From Bacteroidales bacterium (lineage in GTDB: Bacteria > Bacteroidota > Bacteroidia > Bacteroidales > UBA3663): DNA of 62,753 nt. Made by a program: the position numbers and the translations under genes. The DNA lies in contig JAFZBE010000013.1 in assembly GCA_017561935.1 (NCBI GenBank), forward strand, positions 1-62,753, read 5' to 3'. The stretch's first letter is position 1; each line of letters opens with the position of its first letter. This document shows positions 35,998 to 44,824 of the stretch, in pieces. The notes under the pieces are model-generated. The model made no database searches. It worked only from the letters and a program-made list of their open reading frames with translations, and had not been told where the DNA came from.

Positions 35998-38973
35998 ATG
36001 AAACACGGAACATCGGCCGCGCGCCGCCTCCTGGCGACGCTTGCGGCAACGATGTTCGCCGTGGCTCTCTTTGCACAAAACATTACGGTAAATGGAACTG
36101 TGACCGACACGCACGGCGAGTCGGTCATAGGGGCCTCCGTCTTTGAAGTCGGTACCCGCAACGGTACTGTGACTGACATTGACGGCAGGTACTCCCTTAC
36201 TGTCGCAAAAGGAGCTACGCTGCGGATATCGTACATCGGCTATACCACCCAGGAGGTGGCAGCCCAGACAAACATGAAGGTGGTGCTCGAAGAAGAGTCC
36301 ACCGACTTGAACGAGGTGGTGGTGATCGGCTACGGTTCGGTGCGTCGTAAGGACGTGACCACCGCCGTCTCGACCGTCTCAACCAAAGATCTCGAAACTC
36401 GTCCCATCGTGAGTGCCGTATCGGGCATGCAGGGCAAGGCAGCCGGTCTGCAGATCACACAGGCCAATGGTCAGCCAGGATCGTCTCCCACCATTCGCGT
36501 ACGTGGCACCACTTCGCTCAATGGTTCGAACAACCCGCTCTACGTGGTGGATGGAGTGCCCCTCACGGACATCGACTATCTGAGTGCTGACGATATCGAG
36601 AGCATCCAGGTGCTCAAGGACGCCTCGTCGGCTGCCATCTACGGATCGCGTGCTGCTAACGGTGTTATCATCATCAGCACCAAGCAGGGCAAGGAGGGTG
36701 TTGCCAAGGTGAGCTTCAACGGACACGTAGGCATGAACACTGTGCGCAACAATCAGACCCCGCTCAATGCACAGCAGTACAAGGCATTGCAGGACGAGAT
36801 TGGACTGGTGAAGCTTCCGGCCAATCTCGTCGATCGCACCGATTGGCAGGACGAGGTGTACCGCACTGGCCTCACCCAGGATTACCAGTTGTCGGTGACC
36901 AACGGCAATGACAAGCTGCGCTACTACCTGTCGGGCGGCTATACGGGCGAAAGCGGTGTGCTCGAGAAGAGCGACTTCAATCGCTACAACGTGCGTGCCA
37001 CCATCGACAACGACATCAGCCGATGGCTCACCGTAAATGCCAGTGTGGCCTACAGCGACTATACTTTCAAGGGTACGGGCATCATCTCGGGCACAGGCTC
37101 GAACCGTGGTGGTGTGATCACCTCGATCATCAACACGCCCACCTATGCCCCCGTATGGGACCCTCAGAACCCAGGACAATACTATAATAATTTCTATGGT
37201 GTGAACATCACCTCGCCTGCCGAAAACTTGTCGCGCACTGAGGACAACAAGACGTCGTGGAACAAGTTCCTGGGCACTGGCAAGGCCATCATTACCTTCC
37301 TGCCCGACGCGTTGACCCTCACCAGCCAGTTCAACTTCGACCGCACACACGGCACGACGATGAACTTCCTCGACCCAATCAAGACGGGCGACGGACGCAA
37401 CAACTACGGCACGGGCTACGACTCGCGTTCAATCAACACCGTGATGGTGTGGGACAACGTGCTCAACTACAAGAAGAAGTTCGGCATCCACAGCCTCGAC
37501 CTCATGGCCGGCTCGTCATGGACGAAGTCGAAATACAGCAACAACTGGATCAACGGCTCGAACTACGCCGATGCTGACATCAAGACGCTGAATGGCGCCA
37601 ACAAGATCAGCTGGACGGGCACGGGCTCGTCGGCTTCCGACTGGGCCATCCTTTCTTACTTCGGACGCTTGAGCTATAACCTCCGCGACACTTATCTGTT
37701 GACTGCCAACTTCCGTGCCGACGGTTCGTCGAAGCTCGCTCCCGGACATCGCTGGGGCTACTTCCCTTCGTTCTCGGCCGCCTGGCGTCTGTCGCAGGAG
37801 AAATTCCTCAAGGATCTCGACTGGCTCGACGACCTGAAGATACGTGGCGGTTGGGGACAGACCGGTAACCAAAGCGGTTTGGGCGACTACTCATACCTCG
37901 CCGCCTATAGCATCAACCGCATCCAGTGGTTCGGCGAAGGGCATGATGCCAATGCTACGCCAACACGTTCGCAATCGACGTTGAGCAACCCCGAGCTGAC
38001 CTGGGAGACTACCACGCAGACCGACATCGGCCTCGACCTCACCGTGCTGCGCAGCCGACTGACGCTCACAGTCGATTACTACCACAAGAAGACCTCCGAC
38101 ATGCTGATGACCGTGACGCTGCCCGCAGGTTCGGCAGCAGCCACCAGTCTCACCTACAACGGCGGTGACGTTGAGAATAAGGGATGGGAGTTCAGCGTGA
38201 GCTCGAAGAACTTCACCGGCAGCTTCCAGTGGGACACCGATTTCAACATCAGCTTCAACCGCAACAAGCTGACGCATCTGATGCTGACGCAAGTCTATTA
38301 CAATGCGATGACCACCGACTACGTCAACGAATATGTGGTCCGCAATACACCGGGCATGCCTTTGGGCAGCTTCTGGGGATACATCTCTGACGGCGTTGAC
38401 CCCGAAACCGGAGAACTTATCTATCGTGACGTGAACGGCGACGGCATCGTCAGTGCATCGGACCGTACCTACATCGGTGACCCGAACCCCGACTTCACTT
38501 ACGGCCTTACCAACACCTTCCGCTGGAAGGGCGTGACGTTGAGTGTCCTGGTGCAGGGCTCGTATGGTAACGACGTCTATAACGTGAGCAAGATGGAGAC
38601 ACAGGGCATGTACGACGGCAAGAACCAGACCACGGCTGTGCTCGACCGCTGGCAGGTGCCCGGACAGATCACCGACGTGCCGAAGGCAGGCTTCGACCTG
38701 CGTAACTCGACCTATTTCCTCGAGGACGGCTCGTACCTACGCGTGAAGGACATCTCCTTGAGCTATGACGTGCCGCGCAAGGTGCTCAAGCCCTTGCACC
38801 TGACACGCCTCATGCCTTATGTGAGCGCCACCAACCTCCTGACCATCACCAGCTACTCCGGTATGGATCCCGAGGTCAATCAATATGGCAACAGCGGTGC
38901 CGTACAGGGTATCGACTGGGGAACTTACCCCATGTGCCGTTCGTTTGTAGCAGGAGTGAAGGTAGAATTCTAA
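35998..38973 (+). CDS. SusC/RagA family TonB-linked outer-membrane transporter
   Basis: The 991-residue protein has a signal peptide (cleavage near FAQ, residue 27) and a carboxypeptidase-regulatory-like domain (28-98: VNGTVTDTHGESVIGASV). A TonB box (DLNEVVVIGYG, 103-113) is followed by the plug (IRVRGTTSLNGSNNPLYVVDGVP, YGSRAANGVIIIST) and a beta-barrel ending GVKVEF with terminal Phe. With the SusD partner 12 nt downstream it should import oligosaccharides across the outer membrane using TonB energy. The length is usual for the family. Confidence 0.97.
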   Translation: MKHGTSAARRLLATLAATMFAVALFAQNITVNGTVTDTHGESVIGASVFEVGTRNGTVTDIDGRYSLTVAKGATLRISYIGYTTQEVAAQTNMKVVLEEESTDLNEVVVIGYGSVRRKDVTTAVSTVSTKDLETRPIVSAVSGMQGKAAGLQITQANGQPGSSPTIRVRGTTSLNGSNNPLYVVDGVPLTDIDYLSADDIESIQVLKDASSAAIYGSRAANGVIIISTKQGKEGVAKVSFNGHVGMNTVRNNQTPLNAQQYKALQDEIGLVKLPANLVDRTDWQDEVYRTGLTQDYQLSVTNGNDKLRYYLSGGYTGESGVLEKSDFNRYNVRATIDNDISRWLTVNASVAYSDYTFKGTGIISGTGSNRGGVITSIINTPTYAPVWDPQNPGQYYNNFYGVNITSPAENLSRTEDNKTSWNKFLGTGKAIITFLPDALTLTSQFNFDRTHGTTMNFLDPIKTGDGRNNYGTGYDSRSINTVMVWDNVLNYKKKFGIHSLDLMAGSSWTKSKYSNNWINGSNYADADIKTLNGANKISWTGTGSSASDWAILSYFGRLSYNLRDTYLLTANFRADGSSKLAPGHRWGYFPSFSAAWRLSQEKFLKDLDWLDDLKIRGGWGQTGNQSGLGDYSYLAAYSINRIQWFGEGHDANATPTRSQSTLSNPELTWETTTQTDIGLDLTVLRSRLTLTVDYYHKKTSDMLMTVTLPAGSAAATSLTYNGGDVENKGWEFSVSSKNFTGSFQWDTDFNISFNRNKLTHLMLTQVYYNAMTTDYVNEYVVRNTPGMPLGSFWGYISDGVDPETGELIYRDVNGDGIVSASDRTYIGDPNPDFTYGLTNTFRWKGVTLSVLVQGSYGNDVYNVSKMETQGMYDGKNQTTAVLDRWQVPGQITDVPKAGFDLRNSTYFLEDGSYLRVKDISLSYDVPRKVLKPLHLTRLMPYVSATNLLTITSYSGMDPEVNQYGNSGAVQGIDWGTYPMCRSFVAGVKVEF

Positions 38974-38985
38974 ACACAGAGTAAT

Positions 38986-40497
38986 ATGAAGACAAATGTC
39001 AAAGTGACGCTGAGTGTTGCAATGTCGTTTATGATGACTGCCTGCACACTCGACTACGAGCCTATATCAACCCCGACGGAGCTCACCGAAGGCCGTCAGA
39101 CCGAGGAGAGTACTGCCGTCCTGAAGGACAAGCAGGCCGCCGAGGATCAGCTGACCAACCTGTATGAGCTGTTCCGCAGCCGCGTGGAGCACTGGTATGT
39201 GGATAAGCTCCTTCTGGCCGAATCACATTCCGACAACGCTTATGCCGGCACCACCGGTGCCGAGGTGGAACCCTACGAGTCGAACGCCATCGATGCCAGC
39301 AATTCGGTGCTGAGCCGCGACTGGACGCGTTTCCTCGAGGACATCGCCAAGTCGAACGTGCTGATCAATGGCCTCGACCAACTGCTCGAGAGCGGGCAGG
39401 TGACACAGAACGAATACAACTTGATGAAGGCGCAGGGCTGCATCTTCCGCGCTATTGTGATGTTCGACATGGCACGCGAATGGGGCTCGTTCCCCATCAT
39501 CACATCGATAGCCAAGACCATCACGGCCGAAAACGTGGAAGAGGTCTATCCGACCTATTTTCCGCCCAAGAACACGCCCGAGGAGTCGTATGCACAAATC
39601 ATCGCCGATCTGGAGTTTGGTGCCCAGTATGCGCCCGAATTTTCGGCAGGCGACCGCACCATCATGACCAAGACCGTGGCACAGGCTTACCTTGCCAAGG
39701 TCTATGCTGAGAAGACACCCCAGAACCACTCGAAGGTGATCGAATATGCCGACAAGGTGATTGGCACGCCAGGATTGAGCCTTGAACCCGAGTTTGCGAC
39801 GCTGTGGGGCTTCGAGAACGGCGACTGTGTGAAGCGCAATACTTCGGAAGGCATCCTCGAGCTCCATTGGAGCGTCGGTGCCGGCACCTGGGCCTCGTGG
39901 ATGTTCGGCCGCTGCCTTGAGAATCCCGACTACTACTTCACCTGGGCGAAGTGGGTGACCCCATCACGCGACCTTGTGAACGACTACGAGCGCGAAGGCG
40001 ATCAGGTGCGCCTCGATCAGACCATTCATTTCGAGTCATGCACGTGGAGCAACTACTATCCCGCTTCGAACTATGCGTTCATGTACAAGCTGCGCTCGGG
40101 CTACAACAACATCTACAAGTGTCGTTTGGCCGACATCATCCTCATCGAGGCTGAGGCACATGCTTATCTGGGCAACCTCGACAAGGCTGCACAATTGGTT
40201 AATCAGGTGCGTGCCCGTGTGGGCCTTGCCCCACTTTCGAGCGAAAAGACTTCGAGCCAAAGCGCCATGATCGATGCCGTGATGCACGAACGTCGTCTGG
40301 AGCTCGCCATGGAAGGGGAGCGCTGGTATGACCTTTGCCGTAACAACAAGGTGGAGGAGGTGATGAACGCCGTCTATAGCCGCGACACGGGGCGATTGGC
40401 ACAGAAAAAACAGTTCGACGCTAACTCGTACCTGCTGCCCATCCCGCAGACAGCCCTCGACCAGAATGCAAACTTAGTACAAAATCCAGGTTATTAA
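38986..40497 (+). CDS. SusD/RagB family surface glycan-binding lipoprotein
   Basis: The 503-residue lipoprotein begins MKTNVKVTLSVAMSFMMTAC (lipobox MTAC, Cys 20). It shows the TPR-like helical pattern of SusD, with family motifs such as EIRMAEA-like LADIILIEAEAHAYLG and the final DALIHERRLELAGEG-like segment DAVMHERRLELAMEGERWYDLCR, then LLPIPQTALDQNANLVQNPGY. It caps the SusC transporter and delivers bound oligosaccharide. It follows the SusC gene by 12 nt and precedes the GH30 gene by 8 nt. Confidence 0.96.
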   Translation: MKTNVKVTLSVAMSFMMTACTLDYEPISTPTELTEGRQTEESTAVLKDKQAAEDQLTNLYELFRSRVEHWYVDKLLLAESHSDNAYAGTTGAEVEPYESNAIDASNSVLSRDWTRFLEDIAKSNVLINGLDQLLESGQVTQNEYNLMKAQGCIFRAIVMFDMAREWGSFPIITSIAKTITAENVEEVYPTYFPPKNTPEESYAQIIADLEFGAQYAPEFSAGDRTIMTKTVAQAYLAKVYAEKTPQNHSKVIEYADKVIGTPGLSLEPEFATLWGFENGDCVKRNTSEGILELHWSVGAGTWASWMFGRCLENPDYYFTWAKWVTPSRDLVNDYEREGDQVRLDQTIHFESCTWSNYYPASNYAFMYKLRSGYNNIYKCRLADIILIEAEAHAYLGNLDKAAQLVNQVRARVGLAPLSSEKTSSQSAMIDAVMHERRLELAMEGERWYDLCRNNKVEEVMNAVYSRDTGRLAQKKQFDANSYLLPIPQTALDQNANLVQNPGY

Positions 40498-40505
40498 TAC
40501 AGGTT

Positions 40506-42017
40506 ATGAAAAAAATGACTAGCATCATCAGCATACTTCTTGCTGCAGCCCTCTCCGCGTGCAGCAGCAACAGCAGCAGCGTGACCGACGACCTGACCGA
40601 GCCCTATCCCACGGGCAAACCAACCACAGGCAAGGCCGTCGTCTTCACCACCACTGCCGACGGCGCCTATGCCCTCCATGAGGACATCGCCGACGTGGTG
40701 AGCGGACAGAGCCTCTCGCCGCTCACCATCCAGCTGGAGCCCAACCAGCCGCAGCAGGGCATCGACGGCTTCGGCTTCGGCATCACCTACTCGTCGTGCT
40801 ACAACCTTTTGAAGATGTCGCCTGAGGATCGAAACGACCTGCTGACACGCACCTTCTCACCCACGTCGGGCTATGGCGTCAGCTACTGCCGCATCTCGAT
40901 CGGCTGCAACGACTTTTCGAGCACCGAGTATTCGCTCTGCGACAACGAAGGCCTTGAGAACTTCTGCCTCTTCAACGACGAGGTGAACTACGTGATCCCC
41001 ATCCTCAAGGAGATCCTGGCCATCAATCCCGACCTCAAGATCATCGGCAGCCCCTGGACTCCCCCGAAGTGGATGAAGGTGGACAACCTCACCAACATGC
41101 GTCCCTACGACTCGTGGACCGACGGACACCTCAGCCCGTTGCACTACGACACCTACGCCCAGTACTTTGTGAAGTTTATCCAGGCTTTTGCTGCCGAGGG
41201 CATCAAGATCTATGCTGTCACGCCTCAGAACGAGCCCTTGAACCACGCCAACTGTGCATCGTGTTACATGCCTTGGGCCGAGGAGGCACAGCTCGTCAAG
41301 AGCATGGCCGCCGCCTTCTCTAAGGCAGGCTTGAATACACAGATCTACGTCTTCGACCACAACTACAACTACGACAACGTAGGTGATCAGGACGACTATC
41401 CAGTGAAGATCTACAACACACTGGGCGACAACTTCGAGGGTTCGGAGCTGGTGGCCGGTGCGGCTTACCACGACTATGGTGGTACGAGCGATGAGCTGAT
41501 CGACATTTACACCAAGGCGCCCACCAAGGCCCTCATCTTCTCGGAGAGCTCGATAGGCACCTGGAACGACGGTCGCAACCTTGCCACACGCCTGATGGCC
41601 GACATGAAGAATGTGGCCCTGGGCACAGTGAACAAGATGTGTCGTGCCGTCATCGTCTGGAACTTCATGCTCGACACCAACATGGGCCCCAACCTCGACG
41701 GAGGCTGCCAGACGTGCTTCGGCGCCATCGACATCGATCCGAGCAACTACACGCGCTACACCCGCAACTCGCACTACTACATCATCGCCCACATGAGTGT
41801 GGCCGCTGCCACTGGTGCCGTGCGCCTGGGTACCAGCCGCAACATCGCCAGCTCGAGCATCATCAGCACCTGCTTCCTCAATCCCGATGGAACCTACGGT
41901 GCAGTGATACTCAATACGGGTGACGAGGACAAGACCATCAACGTGGGCGACGGCAGCAGCTATGTGCGCGTCAACGTGCCCGCCAGTGGTGTCACTTCGG
42001 TCAAATGGAATCGTTAA
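40506..42017 (+). CDS. GH30 glycosidase, probable endo-beta-1,6-glucanase (GH30_3-like)
   Basis: The 503-residue lipoprotein (lipobox LSACSS, Cys 19) has the GH30 (beta/alpha)8 domain with acid/base Glu243 in VTPQNEPLN and nucleophile Glu347 in IFSESSIG. GSPWTPPKWMK is also typical of the family. A C-terminal beta domain follows. In Bacteroides thetaiotaomicron a GH30_3 enzyme in a comparable SusC/D locus degrades beta-1,6-glucan of fungal walls, so that substrate is the best inference here, with glucosylceramide-type or xylan-type GH30 activities less likely. The lipid anchor and the locus place it at the cell surface. Confidence 0.87.
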   Translation: MKKMTSIISILLAAALSACSSNSSSVTDDLTEPYPTGKPTTGKAVVFTTTADGAYALHEDIADVVSGQSLSPLTIQLEPNQPQQGIDGFGFGITYSSCYNLLKMSPEDRNDLLTRTFSPTSGYGVSYCRISIGCNDFSSTEYSLCDNEGLENFCLFNDEVNYVIPILKEILAINPDLKIIGSPWTPPKWMKVDNLTNMRPYDSWTDGHLSPLHYDTYAQYFVKFIQAFAAEGIKIYAVTPQNEPLNHANCASCYMPWAEEAQLVKSMAAAFSKAGLNTQIYVFDHNYNYDNVGDQDDYPVKIYNTLGDNFEGSELVAGAAYHDYGGTSDELIDIYTKAPTKALIFSESSIGTWNDGRNLATRLMADMKNVALGTVNKMCRAVIVWNFMLDTNMGPNLDGGCQTCFGAIDIDPSNYTRYTRNSHYYIIAHMSVAAATGAVRLGTSRNIASSSIISTCFLNPDGTYGAVILNTGDEDKTINVGDGSSYVRVNVPASGVTSVKWNR

Positions 42018-42048
42018 CCATTAATCATGAACCATTCATCATGAACCA
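42012..42048 (+). repeat. Low-complexity repeat across the GH30/SGBP junction
   Basis: Degenerate tandem words (taaccattaatcatgaacc and atcatgaaccat) fill the 23-nt gap and supply both the GH30 stop and the ATG of the next gene. It resembles the other simple repeats at gene junctions and inside genes in this window. Confidence 0.6.
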
Positions 42049-43411
42049 TCTCAAATACCTATTCCTGCTGCCTCTGGGTTTGGTACTGGCCGCGTCGTGC
42101 AGTGATGACGACGATGACGGCGCTACGGGCAATCCCGTGCTGCTGGTCAGCGGTCTGTCTCAGTCGGCACAGTACGGCGACAGCGTCTTCTTCGATGTGG
42201 CCTGCTCGGATGCCGAAGGCGTTGACCTCTCGACCCTGAAGGCATATCTCGAGTACAGTGGCGAGCCCGTCTCGTCGCAGGTGATACGCACCAAGACCGA
42301 GGGTTCCTACCATGTGTCGCTCTATGCTCCGCTCTATAAGGCCGTGCCCGATGGCGTAGCACAGATACGTCTCGTGTTGCAGAATATTCGTCTGGCCAAA
42401 ACTGAGCAGGTGGTCGATCTGCCGCTTGCCCGTCCGCATTACGAGTACCTTACCTTCGTGCCTGCCACGGGCAGTCCCGTGACGCTGGCACCCGATGCGT
42501 CCGATCCCTTCCTTTTCACCGGCAGCTACACTAGTGCCAACCGCACCTTCAAGGGCTATTTCGTGGCTCCCAAGTACGGAGAGCACGGCACCGAGCTGAC
42601 CTTCGGACAGGGCAACGACGACATCAAGGAAGGCATGACCGACGCCATCACGATGAACGGCAACAAGGGCGCCAACGTCGTTAGCTTCAACGTGCTGACC
42701 TACGCCTACGGTCCAACTGAGTCCGACCCCAACGCTTCGACCGAAATCGTGCTGACCAAGAGCGACAACGTCTTTGTGGGTGAGCTCGTCCAGGGCCATA
42801 CCTACGAGTTCGCTGGCGAGTCAATCATGAATTCGAGCCGCTGGTTCTACGATAGCGACTGGTTTGTCAAGGATGCCACTGCCGGCACCTATACCTTCCA
42901 GGGCATCACAGGCACCTACAGCATCACGGCCGACTTCTCGAATCTGGCCTTCCGCATCTGGGTAATGGATGGCACGTCGAGCGGTAAGCTCAAGGCCGAC
43001 GGCACGGGTGCCATCTGGATCATTGGCAACAATGGTGTGGGCAAACCTTCCTACACGGCATCGAATGTGCAGAGTTGGTGGACCGGCGAAGAGCATGACT
43101 ACTGCCTGACGCCTATTGCCGAAAAGGTACACAGGATTAGCCTTACCGTGGGCAAGCAGCTCAACGGTGCCGACGTGAACTTCAAGTTCTTCGGTCAGGC
43201 AGCTTGGGGTACCGAGTTCAAGGGCTCGCCTTCGACCTATCACCTCTCGACCGACAGCGATCTGTTCGGTATCGGCGACGGCAATGGTCACGACGATGGC
43301 AACCTCTACCTGCTGCCCGATGTCATGCTGACCGACGGCGATACCTACGTCTTCACCATCGATCTGACGAACGGTTGTTCGAATGGCATCTTGACCATCA
43401 CCAAGAACTGA
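42041..43411 (+). CDS. Surface glycan-binding lipoprotein (DUF5121-like)
   Basis: The ATG at 42041 (MNHLKYLFLLPLGLVLAASC) gives 456 residues with lipobox AASC and the acidic SDDDDDG that in Bacteroidetes marks surface export. The upstream start at 42005 lies in the junction repeat. The N-terminal half looks like Ig/FN3 domains. The C-terminal half (GTGAIWIIGNNGVGKPSY, about residues 335-352; WWTGEEHDYCLTPI; ending DLTNGCSNGILTITKN) resembles the DUF5121/DUF5125-type surface glycan-binding proteins that sit beside GH30 in beta-1,6-glucan loci. It should bind the same glycan as the upstream enzyme. Its stop is 2 nt from the stop of the convergent GH125 gene, with no terminator visible. Confidence 0.8.
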   Translation: MNHLKYLFLLPLGLVLAASCSDDDDDGATGNPVLLVSGLSQSAQYGDSVFFDVACSDAEGVDLSTLKAYLEYSGEPVSSQVIRTKTEGSYHVSLYAPLYKAVPDGVAQIRLVLQNIRLAKTEQVVDLPLARPHYEYLTFVPATGSPVTLAPDASDPFLFTGSYTSANRTFKGYFVAPKYGEHGTELTFGQGNDDIKEGMTDAITMNGNKGANVVSFNVLTYAYGPTESDPNASTEIVLTKSDNVFVGELVQGHTYEFAGESIMNSSRWFYDSDWFVKDATAGTYTFQGITGTYSITADFSNLAFRIWVMDGTSSGKLKADGTGAIWIIGNNGVGKPSYTASNVQSWWTGEEHDYCLTPIAEKVHRISLTVGKQLNGADVNFKFFGQAAWGTEFKGSPSTYHLSTDSDLFGIGDGNGHDDGNLYLLPDVMLTDGDTYVFTIDLTNGCSNGILTITKN

Positions 43412-43413
43412 TC

Positions 43414-44799
43414 CTATTCGATACTGTTCAGCAAATCCACTTTACCCTCTTCAACGAGCTTGATGATGAGTTCGCCGAAGAGGGTATTTGCCCAAGCGAA
43501 CCATGAACGTGTGAACTGCGACGCATCGTCCTTATAGAACGATTCGTGCATGAGTCCAGTGCCTGCATCTGTCTGCATCAGCTGACGGATGCAGGCTTTC
43601 GTTTCGTCATCATCCTGGCTGGTGAAGGCGCGCATCATGATGCTCATGGGCCAGATGTAGTCGTGGCCGATGTGGGGGCCGCCTATGCCCTCACCTGCCT
43701 TGCCTCGGAAGAAGTAGGGGTTGTCGTCGCTCCACACGAAGCGTCGCGTGTTCTGATAAATGGGGTCGTCGATAGCCACGTCGCCCAGATAGGCCATGGC
43801 GAGCAAGCTGGGCACGTTGGCATCGTCCATGAGCAGATGGTTGCCAAAGCCATCGACCTCGTAGGCATAGATTGGGCCATATTTGGGATGCTGATAGACG
43901 GCATGCTCCATCAAGGCGGCATGCACCTCGTCGGCCAAAGTGGTGCAGCATTGTGCCAGGTCGCTGCGATGGTTGACGGTGGTCAGTATTTCGGCGGCCT
44001 TGCGAAGGCTGGTCACGGCCATGAAGTTGCTGGGCACGAGGAAGAGCAGGGTGGTGGCATCGTCGCTGGGACGGAAGGCGCTGGCGATGAGGCCGCAGGG
44101 TCGCACGGGTGCACCCCATCCTTCGTTGTTCATCGTGTCGAGTGCGCGGTTGCTGGAACGCAGGAAACGGTAGCTGCCGCGCCCGTCCTTGCGCTGCTGT
44201 TCGGTGAAAACGCGCAGGATGTTCCGGATGGCTTCGATCCACTCCTCACCGAAGACGCTCGTATCGCCCGTCACCTGCCAATAGTGGTAGGCCAGACGGA
44301 TGGGGTAGCACGACGAGTCAATCTCGTACTTGCGCTCGTGCAGTTCAGGATGCATGCCGGTGTCCTTCATCCACGGCCCATCGGGATTGGGCTCACGGTT
44401 GAAGGCGTTGGCGTAGGGGTCGCAGTTGATGCACTTCCATTGGCGCAGTATCACACCAGCGAGCATTCGCCGCAGGGCCTCGTCCTGTCCTGCCAACTGC
44501 ACGTAGGGATAGACCTGAGCTCCGCTGTCTCGAAGCCACATCGCGTGGATATCACCCGTATAGACGAAGGTGTCGGGTTGTCCGTCCTCATCCTCCTCGA
44601 AATGCACGGTGGTGTCGATGGTGTTGGGATAACAGGCAGCAAACATCTGCGCCAAGCGAGGATTGGTGATCTGGCTGACGATCTCTGCAATCTGCTGCTC
44701 GACAGCTTCGGAATGGAACAGGCGCTCCTCGATAGGGGGTCTGAAGGGTTCGAGGGGTTCTGAAGGGGTAAGAAGGGCTAAGAGGAGGGTTAGTAGCAT
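43414..44799 (-). CDS. GH125 exo-alpha-1,6-mannosidase
   Basis: The 461-residue protein matches the GH125 family of metal-independent inverting mannosidases, with GDIHAMWLRDSGAQVYPY, KYEIDSSCYPIRLAYHYW, GGPHIGHDYIWPMSIMMRAF and the catalytic Glu in GLMHESFYKDD. The start MLLTLLLALLTPSEPLEPF looks like a short signal whose coding DNA is the same low-complexity run seen in two other genes. The gene is convergent with the Sus-like locus, so it may belong with the metallophosphoesterase 25 nt away. Its expected substrate is alpha-1,6-mannose in fungal or host N-glycans. Confidence 0.9.
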   Translation of the reverse strand: MLLTLLLALLTPSEPLEPFRPPIEERLFHSEAVEQQIAEIVSQITNPRLAQMFAACYPNTIDTTVHFEEDEDGQPDTFVYTGDIHAMWLRDSGAQVYPYVQLAGQDEALRRMLAGVILRQWKCINCDPYANAFNREPNPDGPWMKDTGMHPELHERKYEIDSSCYPIRLAYHYWQVTGDTSVFGEEWIEAIRNILRVFTEQQRKDGRGSYRFLRSSNRALDTMNNEGWGAPVRPCGLIASAFRPSDDATTLLFLVPSNFMAVTSLRKAAEILTTVNHRSDLAQCCTTLADEVHAALMEHAVYQHPKYGPIYAYEVDGFGNHLLMDDANVPSLLAMAYLGDVAIDDPIYQNTRRFVWSDDNPYFFRGKAGEGIGGPHIGHDYIWPMSIMMRAFTSQDDDETKACIRQLMQTDAGTGLMHESFYKDDASQFTRSWFAWANTLFGELIIKLVEEGKVDLLNSIE

Positions 44800-44824
44800 G
44801 GGGTTAATGGTGAAGGGTTAATGG

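Noticed and set aside
43546..44763. 405-codon plus-strand ORF opposite GH125
   Set aside because: It is a shadow: GH125 has clear catalytic motifs, and this frame gives low-complexity His/Gly/Val-rich sequence.
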